Part shown: positions 1 to 7,030 of the stretch, piece after piece
Numbering within the stretch: the stretch's first letter is position 1
How the letters are laid out: each line of letters begins with the position of its first letter
Origin: a virus
Direction: 5' to 3' (one strand)
Virus record (IMG/VR): IMGVR_UViG_3300043409_002097
Coordinates: 1 to 34,281 of that record
DNA length: 34,281 nt
Program-made: the position numbers and the translations under genes
Notes under the pieces: model-generated
What the model saw: the letters and a program-made list of their open reading frames with translations, nothing else
Told to the model about the DNA's origin: nothing
Database searches by the model: none

Positions 1-275
1 TCTTCTCCAGTATCGTCAGAGTCATCATCAAAACCTTCAATGGTTTCTTCCTCTCTGAGTGCAGTATTGTGCATATGCTTTAATGCTGCAGATATGTGGA
101 GATTGCCGAAGTTAATCATCCCTAACTTAATTACAGGGTTATCATACGACTCGTGAGCGTATAGTTCTCCTTTTTCATTGCAGACTAGTAGCATATACCC
201 ACGGGTATATTCTCCCAACTGAGTTAAAAAACTTGTCGGTATCATGAACCCGTGGTCTTCATTGTCATCGTCCAT
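1..275 (-). CDS. Hypothetical protein, C-terminus cut by window edge
   Basis: The minus-strand frame opens with ATG at 275 and stays open to the left edge, giving at least 91 residues (MDDDNEDHGFMIPTSF at the N-terminus). It is rich in Asp and Glu at both ends of the visible part, with a hydrophobic centre, and I recognise no domain. It begins a new transcription unit: a strong terminator lies at 302-335 just upstream and a TATAAT box ends 6 bases before the ATG. Frame and start are well supported; function is unknown. Confidence 0.7.
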   Translation of the reverse strand, partial: MDDDNEDHGFMIPTSFLTQLGEYTRGYMLLVCNEKGELYAHESYDNPVIKLGMINFGNLHISAALKHMHNTALREEETIEGFDDDSDDTGE

Positions 276-281
276 AACTAA

Positions 282-293
282 ATTATAACACCC
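282..293 (-). promoter_or_regulatory. Extended -10 promoter (TGTTATAAT) for the left-edge gene
   Basis: On the minus strand TATAAT occupies 287-282, preceded by TGT, which makes an extended -10 element. No -35 is visible because the region upstream is the terminator U-tract. The ATG at 275 is only 6 bases downstream of the box, so the transcript would be leaderless or nearly so. Position between a terminator and a start codon supports the call. Confidence 0.5.
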
Positions 294-301
294 TACCAGC
301 T

Positions 302-335
302 AAAAAAAAGGAAAAACCCTCGAAAGGATCTTTCC
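302..335 (-). terminator. Strong rho-independent terminator
   Basis: Read on the minus strand, GGAAAGATCCT, the loop TTCG and AGGGTTTTTCC form an 11-bp stem with two G-T wobbles and no mismatch, immediately followed by nine T residues. It lies directly after the stop of the 343-840 gene and should end the long leftward operon of small genes. Confidence 0.9.
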
Positions 336-342
336 ATTTTTA

Positions 343-840
343 TTAGAATTTCATTCTTTGATATTCAACGCGTTGCTGGTCAGTCAAAGGAGCCAGTAGT
401 GTGAGGTCGTCTACAGTGTTGGCAGAATGAAATTTGGTGGTTTTGTATTTTTTTATGTAGTGATATACCCATTTTGTTTCTATAGGGCTTGCTCTGTTTG
501 TAGAGCTGCTTGTAATATTTAGCTTATCGTATATCTGCGCCATCGGGATATCCGCCAGCTTGCAATATATTCTGGCTGCAATTTTATCGATTTCAGGAGG
601 AAGGTCATGAAACGCTACGTACTCATAGACCTTCTCTCCTGGAGTACCATTAAATATATTGAACTTTATCAGCTCGTGATAAAAGTCCAAGTTATTTGTG
701 TACTCTTTCAATACTGCTTGCACAGCATAACCAGCAGCAAGAAACTTTAGCGCTTGTTTACTGCAAGCTGCTGCACCAACTACCGAATACTCCACACCCT
801 CACTCTCAGGGCGTTTTTTATGGATTTTTGATTTCTCCAA
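343..840 (-). CDS. Hypothetical protein (about 165 aa, probable TTG start)
   Basis: This is the last gene before the terminator at 302-335. There is no ATG near the 5' end; a TTG at 840 is the first possible start after an in-frame stop a few codons upstream, and a GTG about 16 codons further in is the alternative. Either start overlaps or abuts the preceding membrane-protein gene, suggesting translational coupling. The product is soluble, with a basic N-terminus and mixed helical character, and I recognise no family. The 5' end is uncertain. Confidence 0.6.
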   Translation of the reverse strand: MEKSKIHKKRPESEGVEYSVVGAAACSKQALKFLAAGYAVQAVLKEYTNNLDFYHELIKFNIFNGTPGEKVYEYVAFHDLPPEIDKIAARIYCKLADIPMAQIYDKLNITSSSTNRASPIETKWVYHYIKKYKTTKFHSANTVDDLTLLAPLTDQQRVEYQRMKF

Positions 841-1093
841 TACGCTTTAATTCATGCTTTAATCTTGAGATTTCTTCGAGGCTCATGGCGTGCTTTTCGC
901 GGTATATTTCTCTAAAATCCCGCATGTGCTGGGAATGATAATCTAGCATTCCACCAAAACTAACAGCAGCCAATAGTAAACTAGATACAACTATGTATAA
1001 GACGTACACATAGTTGTTATGTATCAACAAACTTGTGAAACCTGCTAGTGCAAGTACACCAGTCACTGCTATAAGTATTTTTTTATGCTTCAT
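818..1093 (-). CDS. Small membrane protein with two predicted TM helices
   Basis: The 91-aa product starts with a short basic MKHKK segment followed by two hydrophobic stretches, roughly residues 6-24 and 28-49, separated by a short loop (HNNY). A charged helical tail follows (residues 55-91). This is a typical small phage inner-membrane protein with both ends probably cytoplasmic. Its 3' end overlaps the next gene by 23 bases. The role is unknown; phages use such proteins for host takeover, lysis control or exclusion, but nothing here points to one of these. Confidence 0.65.
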   Translation of the reverse strand: MKHKKILIAVTGVLALAGFTSLLIHNNYVYVLYIVVSSLLLAAVSFGGMLDYHSQHMRDFREIYREKHAMSLEEISRLKHELKRIGEIKNP

Positions 1094-1170
1094 ATTAGAG
1101 TTCTTCTGTTTAGGTTGTAGTGCTTACTTATGCAAACACAGATCTACCAATAACGTAGATACTCAAAATA

Positions 1171-1377
1171 TTATACCATATTTAGACCCATTTGTTCTGC
1201 GTCGGCCTGGGCGAGCAACTGATGCACATTTAGCACAGGAGCCAATATAACGTTCGAAATATCCAACAGCTCTTTCATGCATTCACACGCACTAATTATC
1301 TTGGATAGATCATCTTGATTATTGCAGTCCTTGTGTATCATCGAGATCAGCAACTCACTATCATAGAACTGTTTCAT
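1171..1377 (-). CDS. Hypothetical protein, 68 aa
   Basis: I chose the ATG at 1377 (MKQFYDSELL) because it gives a short 17-base overlap with the upstream gene; longer readings run deep into that gene. The product is helical and mildly acidic, with two cysteines (Cys-Glu-Cys) near the middle. I recognise no family. About 77 bases of A/T-rich spacer follow, holding only a weak 6-bp hairpin at 1142-1160 without a U-tract. Confidence 0.55.
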   Translation of the reverse strand: MKQFYDSELLISMIHKDCNNQDDLSKIISACECMKELLDISNVILAPVLNVHQLLAQADAEQMGLNMV

Positions 1378-1816
1378 CGCGGTAATTACATTTAGGGTAG
1401 TTAACTTCCAGATAGTGTGCAGCGGGTTCGAATACGAGCCCTGGACCCTTGTCAGGTCGCGCAAATATGCCTCCTATACCGTTGTATTGACGTGCTTCGT
1501 AAGCAACAATTAGCGCTCCACCAGAGAAGAACGTTAGTGTCTCTGCAGTTGTATTGGTGAATGTACTGAGCAGATCTGAGTATAGTTCTGTTTTTTCAAT
1601 CTGCTTGTGAAAAAACATTTTACTCATATGAATATGGTTTTTTGTACACACTGTCTTCAGTGTCACTCCTAGATGTTGTGACATATCAAGTACGAGCATA
1701 GGACCTACGCCTCCGATATCCTTGAAGTACTCCTCGCCAATGTTTCTAATTTCAGCTTTTGTTATGCTGAAATGTCTAGCCACAGCGTCGCAAAATCCTA
1801 TGTGTGTTTTAGTCAT
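1361..1816 (-). CDS. Hypothetical protein, 151 aa
   Basis: ATG at 1816 is preceded by ATTATAA without a Shine-Dalgarno sequence, and the stop of the upstream gene abuts it at 1817. The protein has a hydrophobic, glycine-containing central part (DIGGVGPMLVLDM) and a second glycine-rich stretch (GGALIVAYEA, then YNGIGGIF), but no signal peptide or clear membrane segment. I recognise no family. Tight packing with both neighbours supports a real gene. Confidence 0.65.
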   Translation of the reverse strand: MTKTHIGFCDAVARHFSITKAEIRNIGEEYFKDIGGVGPMLVLDMSQHLGVTLKTVCTKNHIHMSKMFFHKQIEKTELYSDLLSTFTNTTAETLTFFSGGALIVAYEARQYNGIGGIFARPDKGPGLVFEPAAHYLEVNYPKCNYRDETVL

Positions 1817-2419
1817 TTATAATAGATTTCTATATATTGCTGCCTGCACACTGCCTAAGCCGTTCTGGAGCCTGTAGCAGGCCGTTGCAGCTTTTCCCCA
1901 GAACCAGCGCCACCCTACATAGTTTAAGGCTTTCTTGGTCCTGCTCCACAATTGCTTTTCTTTTGCTTCGCGCTGTTCCTGCCATTTTTGATTGATTATT
2001 TCGTAAGATTCATGTAGCTCCGCTTTGAACAAAGTGATCTTATCGAGCTTACCATATATGAAATAAGCGTTGAACTCTACCCATACATCCTGTGTTGGTG
2101 AGTAGGTTAAGGTGTCGTAGAAGTTGATGACCCCATGATGAGCTATAGGTTTTATGTGTCTGCTTTTAATTATAACTTCCTTGTAAGGACTCCAGAGCCT
2201 ATGTGTCGCAGCCTTCTGCTCCTCTTCGGTATAGTAGACGTACTCTCGTTCCACTACTTCCTCATTCAATAATCCTTCCTCGGTAATCTCGTACAGAGCC
2301 ATGCTGCAATCCAAGTCTTTCGTTTGAAAGCCTACGTCGGACCAGTTAACCGACATCTCTTTTAGCAGATCACTTAAAGGAAGCCGGTGCTTACATACCA
2401 CAGTGTCAAACATACCCAT
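1817..2419 (-). CDS. Conserved phage-type hypothetical protein (MFDT N-terminus), 200 aa
   Basis: The start at 2419 gives MGMFDTVVCKHRLPL and places the gene 4 bases after the preceding stop; ATG 2413 (MFDT) is an equally good alternative, while the longer frame would bury the start inside the upstream gene. Proteins opening with MFDT followed by a Cys and 'LPL' are common among phage hypotheticals. The C-terminal third is rich in Trp, Lys and Arg (NYVGWRWFWGKAA). Function is unknown. Confidence 0.65.
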   Translation of the reverse strand: MGMFDTVVCKHRLPLSDLLKEMSVNWSDVGFQTKDLDCSMALYEITEEGLLNEEVVEREYVYYTEEEQKAATHRLWSPYKEVIIKSRHIKPIAHHGVINFYDTLTYSPTQDVWVEFNAYFIYGKLDKITLFKAELHESYEIINQKWQEQREAKEKQLWSRTKKALNYVGWRWFWGKAATACYRLQNGLGSVQAAIYRNLL

Positions 2420-2423
2420 AATA

Positions 2424-2690
2424 TTATTTTTTTTGAGGATCCAAAACTCTATCGATTGCCTCAAAGTGGCTTTCCACATCAGAGTCAGTTGTGGCGTTGT
2501 ACACAAGGTCGAACAACCAACCTACAGGACTATCGTAATTATATTCGTTTTCCCACTGTTCAAGAAGGTCTTCGTACCCGAGCTCCTTAACCATTGAGTT
2601 GAATAAATGGTCGCACTTTTCCTGCAACGCCAGAATTTCTTTTCTGGCTTCTAATGCTTTTTTCTTTTGACTGTCTGTGAGCTTATCCAT
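2424..2690 (-). CDS. Hypothetical protein, 88 aa
   Basis: ATG 2690 (MDKLTDSQKKKALEARKE) gives an 8-base overlap with the upstream gene; ATG 2729 is possible but overlaps more. The first half is a strongly charged, Lys/Glu/Ala-rich helix, probably coiled, followed by an acidic aromatic part (YEDLLEQWENEYNYD). I recognise no family. Confidence 0.6.
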   Translation of the reverse strand: MDKLTDSQKKKALEARKEILALQEKCDHLFNSMVKELGYEDLLEQWENEYNYDSPVGWLFDLVYNATTDSDVESHFEAIDRVLDPQKK

Positions 2691-3027
2691 TGTTTTTATT
2701 TCTAGTGCTGTTCTTTCTGATTCTTTCATACTGTGCCAACGCTTCTTCTCTTGTAGCAAACCTGTGAAACTTATCCAAGAATGCTGGGGTGTTAGGGCCT
2801 ACATAAGCGCCCTCTACGTTGAACTGAAAGTACTCCTCAGCTTCCTCAGGACTCATATCTTTAGAGAGTATACTAATACACTTCTCTCGGTCAAACACAG
2901 CTACAGGTTTATCGAACTGATAAGCTACACCGATGAAGGCTTCCTCGAAGCCGTCGGCTAATAAAATTTCCTGGTCAGGATGCCGTTCATCCACCCACTC
3001 ATCAATTACTTTTCTTAGGTTGCTCAT
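2683..3027 (-). CDS. Hypothetical protein, 114 aa
   Basis: ATG 3027 overlaps the preceding stop by 4 bases, a sign of translational coupling. The acidic N-terminal half contains WVDERHPDQEILLADGFEEAF, and a 'YVGPNTPAFLDKF' segment lies towards the C-terminus. The compact mixed alpha/beta appearance is common to many small phage proteins. I do not recognise the family. Confidence 0.65.
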   Translation of the reverse strand: MSNLRKVIDEWVDERHPDQEILLADGFEEAFIGVAYQFDKPVAVFDREKCISILSKDMSPEEAEEYFQFNVEGAYVGPNTPAFLDKFHRFATREEALAQYERIRKNSTRNKNNG

Positions 3028-3557
3028 CTTATTTTTAGGCGATAGGTTTTTTCTGCTTCTTCCATTTCAGCTTGTGTGAACTGCTGTTTGATATCTTCAA
3101 TCAACATGTCTGCTTCTCGATCCAGTCTTGCGTTAGGTCCTTCCCAAGCATCACGCAGGAGCTTTTCTGAACGTATATAGCTAATAGCCTCAAACAGCAA
3201 TGCCTTGAGATGTTTGACGTTCTCAAGCTCTTTAAGTTTATCTGCTGCAATATTCGCTAACGACCAAGCTGTCTCAATACCTACACATACGCCGTCATCC
3301 TCTGTGGCGGTAGGGAAGTTCTTGGGGTCGTCTTGGTACCAAGGATAACCTAACGCCTTACCTAGAATCTGTTCTATCTCTTCAGATTCTTCTTTAAGGC
3401 CGTCGATGATTTCTAGGTAGTCTGCCAGTAGTCGGTCTTTACGTAGAGAGGGTATGTCCTCAGATAATTCTGCCGCAAGATTTTGCTTGTCTGCTTCAGC
3501 AAACAAATCCTGCAACATTGCTTGCTCTGCTGTCGGCTTACAAATTTCAATTTCCAT
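3024..3557 (-). CDS. Conserved phage hypothetical protein, 177 aa
   Basis: The start is placed at ATG 3557 (MEIEICKPTAEQ), overlapping the upstream gene by 11 bases. The central segment LGYPWYQDDPKNFPTATEDD followed by GVCVG resembles a motif (GYPxYxDDxKNFP...VCVG) that I know from widespread phage proteins of unknown function. The flanks are strongly helical and acidic (residues 25-65 and 110-177). It is cytoplasmic, with no catalytic signature I can defend. Confidence 0.7.
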   Translation of the reverse strand: MEIEICKPTAEQAMLQDLFAEADKQNLAAELSEDIPSLRKDRLLADYLEIIDGLKEESEEIEQILGKALGYPWYQDDPKNFPTATEDDGVCVGIETAWSLANIAADKLKELENVKHLKALLFEAISYIRSEKLLRDAWEGPNARLDREADMLIEDIKQQFTQAEMEEAEKTYRLKIR

Positions 3558-3852
3558 CTTCAATAAGTGTTTCTAATATGTCCGCATGTCTATCTCTTAA
3601 CTCCTCAAGTTTATCTACTGTATCTTCAGCTTGATCTAACCAGCCACGCACAATGTCTGGCAGCATTTCTTCGATGCTTTCTGCGACAATCTCTACCATC
3701 TCTGGAACCTCGAAGTACACACGATAACCTGTCTCTTCGTTCACCTCTGCAATCTTTTTGCGGGTCAGTTCTTCCAGCTTGTCTCTGTCGAACACCAGCC
3801 TACCTAATTTATTTTGGTATGCTTCGGTTTGATAATAGTTTGAGTGTTCCAT
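3547..3852 (-). CDS. Hypothetical protein, 101 aa
   Basis: ATG 3852 (MEHSNYYQTEAYQNK) lies just beside the stop at 3854 of the upstream gene. The product is acidic and mostly helical, with a repeated pattern of Glu/Asp and leucine (LDQAEDTVDKLEELRDRHA) suggesting a coiled coil near the C-terminus. I recognise no family. Confidence 0.62.
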   Translation of the reverse strand: MEHSNYYQTEAYQNKLGRLVFDRDKLEELTRKKIAEVNEETGYRVYFEVPEMVEIVAESIEEMLPDIVRGWLDQAEDTVDKLEELRDRHADILETLIEDGN

Positions 3853-3853
3853 A

Positions 3854-4060
3854 TTAATCAACTCCGTAGGAGAAGTCTTTTCGTTGCATGTATTTCGTTA
3901 AGATTATGAAGTTATCTAGCTCATATTCCTTCGCGAAATCAATCGCCTCTGATTCTGATAGGAATGTTCTCCAGGGGGCCACTGGTTCCCCGTTTTTATA
4001 GCTAGGAGTCTTCAGCTTTCCTTTTTCGGTTAATGTACGTAGGAAGTATTCTTTAGTCAT
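3854..4060 (-). CDS. Hypothetical protein, 68 aa
   Basis: ATG 4060 overlaps the upstream stop by 4 bases. The basic N-terminus (MTKEYFLRTLTEKGKLKTP) is followed by an acidic helix and a short hydrophobic strand (FIILTKY). It is a single small domain with no recognised family, supported by coupled overlap on one side and a 1-base gap on the other. Confidence 0.6.
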   Translation of the reverse strand: MTKEYFLRTLTEKGKLKTPSYKNGEPVAPWRTFLSESEAIDFAKEYELDNFIILTKYMQRKDFSYGVD

Positions 4061-4263
4061 TTTGATAGATGCTTAAGTGTGTGCTGTAATAGAAGCTCAG
4101 CATTATAAGCTCCGCTTCTGTACTGTCTGAGTATTTCAGGAACGCTAAGCACTTTTTCAATGTGTGCTAGCTCCATCTTAATTTCTTTTTTATCTTCTAG
4201 CCCTTGACTTAACCTAGATAATATTTCATCACCCCATTCTAGAGGCCAAGGTTCGTCAGTCAT
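4057..4263 (-). CDS. Hypothetical protein, 68 aa
   Basis: ATG 4263 overlaps the upstream gene by 8 bases and the stop overlaps the downstream ATG. The sequence is helical and has tryptophans near the N-terminus (PWPLEWGDEI). I recognise no family. Confidence 0.58.
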   Translation of the reverse strand: MTDEPWPLEWGDEILSRLSQGLEDKKEIKMELAHIEKVLSVPEILRQYRSGAYNAELLLQHTLKHLSK

Positions 4264-4762
4264 TTTGTGTCTCGTTAAATTCGTTTAGTTCCACATAATC
4301 AATTACTATCTCCGTCACGTCACCGATACGATCCCAGCTTGCACTTAGGCTATACACCATGATGCACGGATAACTGAGATATATACCGAGCTCAGGCTCT
4401 TCATCACTATCACAGTACTCGTCGTACTCTTCCTGAGTATCAAAATCGCTTTCAAATTTTCTTTCAAAGCCAAAAGCGTTCAAGAGGTGTCCTTCCTCTA
4501 TTCTGTTTACTACGTCGAGTCTTTCTCTTGCCTCCATACCACTTTCACGCACCTTATCATAGTGCGCAAAAGCCTCTCTTACATCAGGAGGCATGAAGCC
4601 TGGAACACCCTTATTCTTGGAGTGCCAGTCGAAGAAGGGTTGCATAATCTTTCTGTCTTCTTCACTCCACGGAGAGCGATCGAAATTTCCAAAGTGCTTG
4701 AAGTAGTTTTCATAACACCAGTCCCAATGTTCTTTTTTACTTCTAAACAGTACGTGTTTCAT
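4256..4762 (-). CDS. Acidic hypothetical protein, 168 aa
   Basis: ATG 4762 overlaps the upstream stop by 4 bases. The N-terminal half is rich in aromatic residues (HWDWCYENYFKHFGNFD), and the second half has a very acidic stretch (about residues 105-125, FDTQEEYDEYCDSDEEPELG). The C-terminal strand pattern ends in VTEIVIDYVELN. An acidic surface of this kind can suit DNA mimicry, but nothing specific supports that here. Function is unknown. Confidence 0.62.
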   Translation of the reverse strand: MKHVLFRSKKEHWDWCYENYFKHFGNFDRSPWSEEDRKIMQPFFDWHSKNKGVPGFMPPDVREAFAHYDKVRESGMEARERLDVVNRIEEGHLLNAFGFERKFESDFDTQEEYDEYCDSDEEPELGIYLSYPCIMVYSLSASWDRIGDVTEIVIDYVELNEFNETQND

Positions 4763-4962
4763 TCTTCGTCGTTCTTTAATTTTCTTGTACTATATATGAC
4801 AGTGATCTCTGCTGTGAGCTCAAACGGTTGATCACAGTGCTCGCACTCGTATTCCGTAGGTGCTCCGCCGAAATCACACATTTGCATGTCATATTCAAAT
4901 GTGCCTCCGCAGTGAGGGCAGATTACTCTGTCGGTGGCTATTGTATTAAAGTCTGTACTCAT
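4759..4962 (-). CDS. Small zinc-ribbon protein, 67 aa
   Basis: Two CxxC knuckles (CPHC at residues 15-18 and CEHC at about 40-43) are separated by 21 residues, the spacing of a zinc ribbon, and each is followed by glycine or glutamine-proline turns. A short beta strand (AEITVIY) follows. Such one-domain ribbons are frequent in phages as transcription or host-takeover factors, or of unknown role. ATG 4962 is 1 base from the next upstream stop. The zinc fold is well supported, the role is not. Confidence 0.75.
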   Translation of the reverse strand: MSTDFNTIATDRVICPHCGGTFEYDMQMCDFGGAPTEYECEHCDQPFELTAEITVIYSTRKLKNDEE

Positions 4963-4963
4963 A

Positions 4964-5155
4964 TTATTTTGTACTAAGCCTGTAGATGATGGTTATGAAC
5001 AGAACTAGACAAATTGTGTCCAGTGTAGACAGGTTATCTGTTAGTCCTAGCAGATCAATTATCAAGTATACGAACGCTAGCTTGACCAGCGTGACTATCG
5101 AGACCACCCCGACCACGATTAGTGTCGGTATAAGTAATAAGATAAAGAGATTCAT
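4964..5155 (-). CDS. Small membrane protein, 63 aa, two TM segments
   Basis: Almost the whole product is hydrophobic: residues 2-32 (LFILLLIPTLIVVGVV and onward) and 45-58 (TICLVLFITIIYRL) should each cross the membrane, joined by a polar loop (TDNLSTLD). It follows the 35-aa membrane microprotein by 4 bases, making a two-gene membrane pair. No family is recognised. Confidence 0.62.
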   Translation of the reverse strand: MNLFILLLIPTLIVVGVVSIVTLVKLAFVYLIIDLLGLTDNLSTLDTICLVLFITIIYRLSTK

Positions 5156-5159
5156 TTAT

Positions 5160-5267
5160 TTAGTCTTCTATGTGGTATTTTGTCCAAATGTACCAGCATA
5201 AGGCTATCACGCCAGCTATGAAGCCTAGTACGAAGCCTCCAGCTCCGATTAAAATATGTGTTATCAT
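5160..5267 (-). CDS. Membrane microprotein, 35 aa
   Basis: The frame reads ATG (5267) to TAA (5160). The product begins MITHILIGAGGFVLGF and ends with a basic/polar tail (TKYHIED). One glycine-containing TM helix spans about residues 5-27. The ATG overlaps the stop of the upstream 66-aa gene as ATGA, and the next gene starts 4 bases after its stop, so it exactly fills the gap in the operon. It is short enough to be missed by routine annotation. The role is unknown. Confidence 0.6.
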   Translation of the reverse strand: MITHILIGAGGFVLGFIAGVIALCWYIWTKYHIED

Positions 5268-5464
5268 ACTAGTTCGTCAGTATATGTGTATTTTCTTCGC
5301 ACAAGCTGAAAGTCGGTATTTTTTCTATCCTCTTTCAATCTTTTCAAAGCATCTTGAGCTTTGTCGAGATACCAATACTTGCCTCCAATAGTATCTCCAA
5401 CATAGTCTAACCAGTAGTCTTGTATGCGATGCTGAATAATGTATTCTGTTTTAGATCCGTGCAT
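5264..5464 (-). CDS. Hypothetical protein, 66 aa
   Basis: ATG 5464 (MHGSKTEYIIQHRIQDYW) is preceded by A/T-rich sequence and a small hairpin. The polypeptide is basic and aromatic and has a plausible beta-beta-alpha-beta order (EYIIQHRIQDYWLDYV, then KAQDALKRLKEDRK, then DFQLVRRKYTYTD). Small phage proteins with this layout often describe themselves as 'display' or DUF-type units, but I recognise no specific family. Confidence 0.55.
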   Translation of the reverse strand: MHGSKTEYIIQHRIQDYWLDYVGDTIGGKYWYLDKAQDALKRLKEDRKNTDFQLVRRKYTYTDELV

Positions 5465-5465
5465 A

Positions 5466-5492
5466 TTAAAAATGTGCGTGAAAGATGCGCAC
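5466..5492 (-). terminator. Possible weak terminator or attenuator hairpin
   Basis: On the minus strand GTGCG and CGCAC pair across a 9-base loop (5474-5492) and are followed by ATTTTTAAT. The stem is only 5 bp, and the start codon of the next gene follows at once, so it may be a leaky attenuator in the leader of the 66-aa gene rather than a true end. Confidence 0.3.
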
Positions 5493-5505
5493 CCCCTTTG
5501 TTTGT

Positions 5506-5715
5506 CTAGGTTACAATCTCGTGTTGCACCTTAACTACGACCAGCCTAGTAAGCCAATCATGGTCTACAAGCTTCATATGCCTTTCACATTCTTCTTTGG
5601 TTTTGAAGTGTACGTTATCCCATGGGAAGTACTTGTTATCGTTATCGGCTGATCTGGCATAACAGGTATAGCTGCAGCTTACTAGTCTTGTTTCAAAGGT
5701 TATGCTAGTGTTCAT
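5506..5715 (-). CDS. Hypothetical protein, 69 aa
   Basis: ATG 5715 overlaps the upstream stop by 4 bases. The N-terminus is beta-rich with two cysteines (VSCSYTCYARSAD), followed by a lysine/glutamate helix (FKTKEECERHMKLVD) and a final strand (RLVVVKVQHEIVT). This strand-helix-strand arrangement resembles many small phage proteins of unknown function. Confidence 0.58.
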   Translation of the reverse strand: MNTSITFETRLVSCSYTCYARSADNDNKYFPWDNVHFKTKEECERHMKLVDHDWLTRLVVVKVQHEIVT

Positions 5716-5906
5716 GATTCTAAGGGCTCTTTAATTGATATGTATGGATGGTCATGGTCCAGCTGATCGCACACATGCTCTTTGGCAAAGTGTAGCTTAA
5801 CTGCTGCGAAATACTCGTCATCCTGAGCGTCATATATTGTGACTGTAGAGTCTAGCTCCTGATCAGCCAAACTCTCTATATGTCCTAGCAATTCTCGGTA
5901 TGTCAT
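5712..5906 (-). CDS. Hypothetical protein, 64 aa
   Basis: ATG 5906 overlaps the DNA ligase stop by 4 bases, so it is probably translated from the ligase message. It begins MTYRELLGHIESLADQELDS followed by TVTIYDAQDDEYFAAVKLHF. This pattern (a helix, then 'D.tVt.yd...eyf.v..l') recurs in small phage proteins that I have seen annotated only as hypothetical. Confidence 0.6.
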   Translation of the reverse strand: MTYRELLGHIESLADQELDSTVTIYDAQDDEYFAAVKLHFAKEHVCDQLDHDHPYISIKEPLES

Positions 5907-7030
5907 ATGTTCACTTCCTCAAGCTCTCTTGTTCTGATTTTAATTGTGTTGTTGAACCGAGGGATTCCGTCGCTGCTGAGATTCTGGTACTTGACAGTTG
6001 CCTGCATTCCCAGAATATCTTCCCGACGAGCCCACAGTCTTTGCTGATATGCGATGCCTCCTACAGGTACAGAGTCGAACTCCTTACCGTCAGGCATACC
6101 TAGTCGCAAGATTATGCATCCTTCACGACTACCTTTACCTTCTTTGAAGCCCATGATTTCATACTCACCTTCGTGAAAGTCCTTCCGTTTAAGAAGGTCT
6201 TTCGTACGCTTGTGTTGATAAAAGCTATTACAGGCACGAATCATTTGCCCTTCATAGCCTTCAGACATATACTCTCGATATGCTTTGTCCAACTCTTCTT
6301 GATTGTGTGCACAGAGAGTAGTCACTGCAGTGACATATGGACTATTGGTCTCTCTGACAAGGAGATTATAATCTGCACGCCTTTGCCTGAAAGCGAAATC
6401 GCTTTTTGTAACTATATCGTACACATGGTACTTTACAGACTTTTTACACTTCTCTATGTCTGCTGCTGAAGCCTTCGGCTGCTTAACGATACTCACAATC
6501 TCCTCAAACTTATCTTTGAGTTCGTGTGAGTACATCTCACCGTCAAAAGCAAGCAGGTCTGGGTATTTATCGAACGTAGGTTGCACTGCATCTCTGATGT
6601 GTTGCAGTGTAGCAAAAGGTTTCCATTGCCGGCTGAACACTCCTCCCCTTGTGACAATACACCTCAACCCGTCTAACTTGGGCTGATTGTATACAGGGAA
6701 CTCTAGCTTGTCTTTGTAATCGCTATAATCTTTAGCAAGCATAGGGTCATAACGAAGAGGCATAGCCCCGTCAAGAGCATCCACATCGTCGATATAGCCC
6801 TCGTCACGTTTCTTTTGCCACTTGGCCTGGGCTTCAAGCTCTGCTTGTTGATCAGCAGTAGTCTCATTCTTTTTACCGACATTCTTGCTCTTGCATCTAG
6901 TAGGCGCATTAGTAATCTTCTTACCATCTGTTTGTCCGCTTACAGTATAGTATTCTCCTTTCTCAAAGAATATCTGCCACTCTTGAGTAGCTCCTGTTGC
7001 TGTCTTTTTGAATAGTTTTGGTAATGTCAT
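5903..7030 (-). CDS. ATP-dependent DNA ligase
   Basis: The nucleotidyltransferase motifs are all visible in the 375-aa product. Motif I is QPKLDGLR with adenylated Lys118, motif III is FDGEMY (162-167), motif IV is EGYEGQMIR (257-265) and motif V is LLKRKDF (279-285). A C-terminal OB-fold region follows (about 290-370). Residues 1-80 form an extra N-terminal part seen in a subset of phage ligases, which here looks WGR-like (WQIFFEKGEYYTVSG) and then a charged helix. The enzyme seals nicks during phage replication and repair, using ATP. It overlaps the next gene upstream by 4 bases. Confidence 0.92.
   Translation of the reverse strand: MTLPKLFKKTATGATQEWQIFFEKGEYYTVSGQTDGKKITNAPTRCKSKNVGKKNETTADQQAELEAQAKWQKKRDEGYIDDVDALDGAMPLRYDPMLAKDYSDYKDKLEFPVYNQPKLDGLRCIVTRGGVFSRQWKPFATLQHIRDAVQPTFDKYPDLLAFDGEMYSHELKDKFEEIVSIVKQPKASAADIEKCKKSVKYHVYDIVTKSDFAFRQRRADYNLLVRETNSPYVTAVTTLCAHNQEELDKAYREYMSEGYEGQMIRACNSFYQHKRTKDLLKRKDFHEGEYEIMGFKEGKGSREGCIILRLGMPDGKEFDSVPVGGIAYQQRLWARREDILGMQATVKYQNLSSDGIPRFNNTIKIRTRELEEVNI

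Noticed and set aside
1142-1160. Hairpin GTAGAT/ATCTAC as a possible terminator after the 68-aa gene
   Set aside because: Only 6 bp, G/C-poor, and no U-tract follows on the minus strand.
1014-1250. Plus-strand reading frames across the window (for example here, at 18357-18713 and 26811-27371)
   Set aside because: They lie antisense to well-supported minus-strand genes, lack their own leaders and show no recognisable domain; all are shadows.
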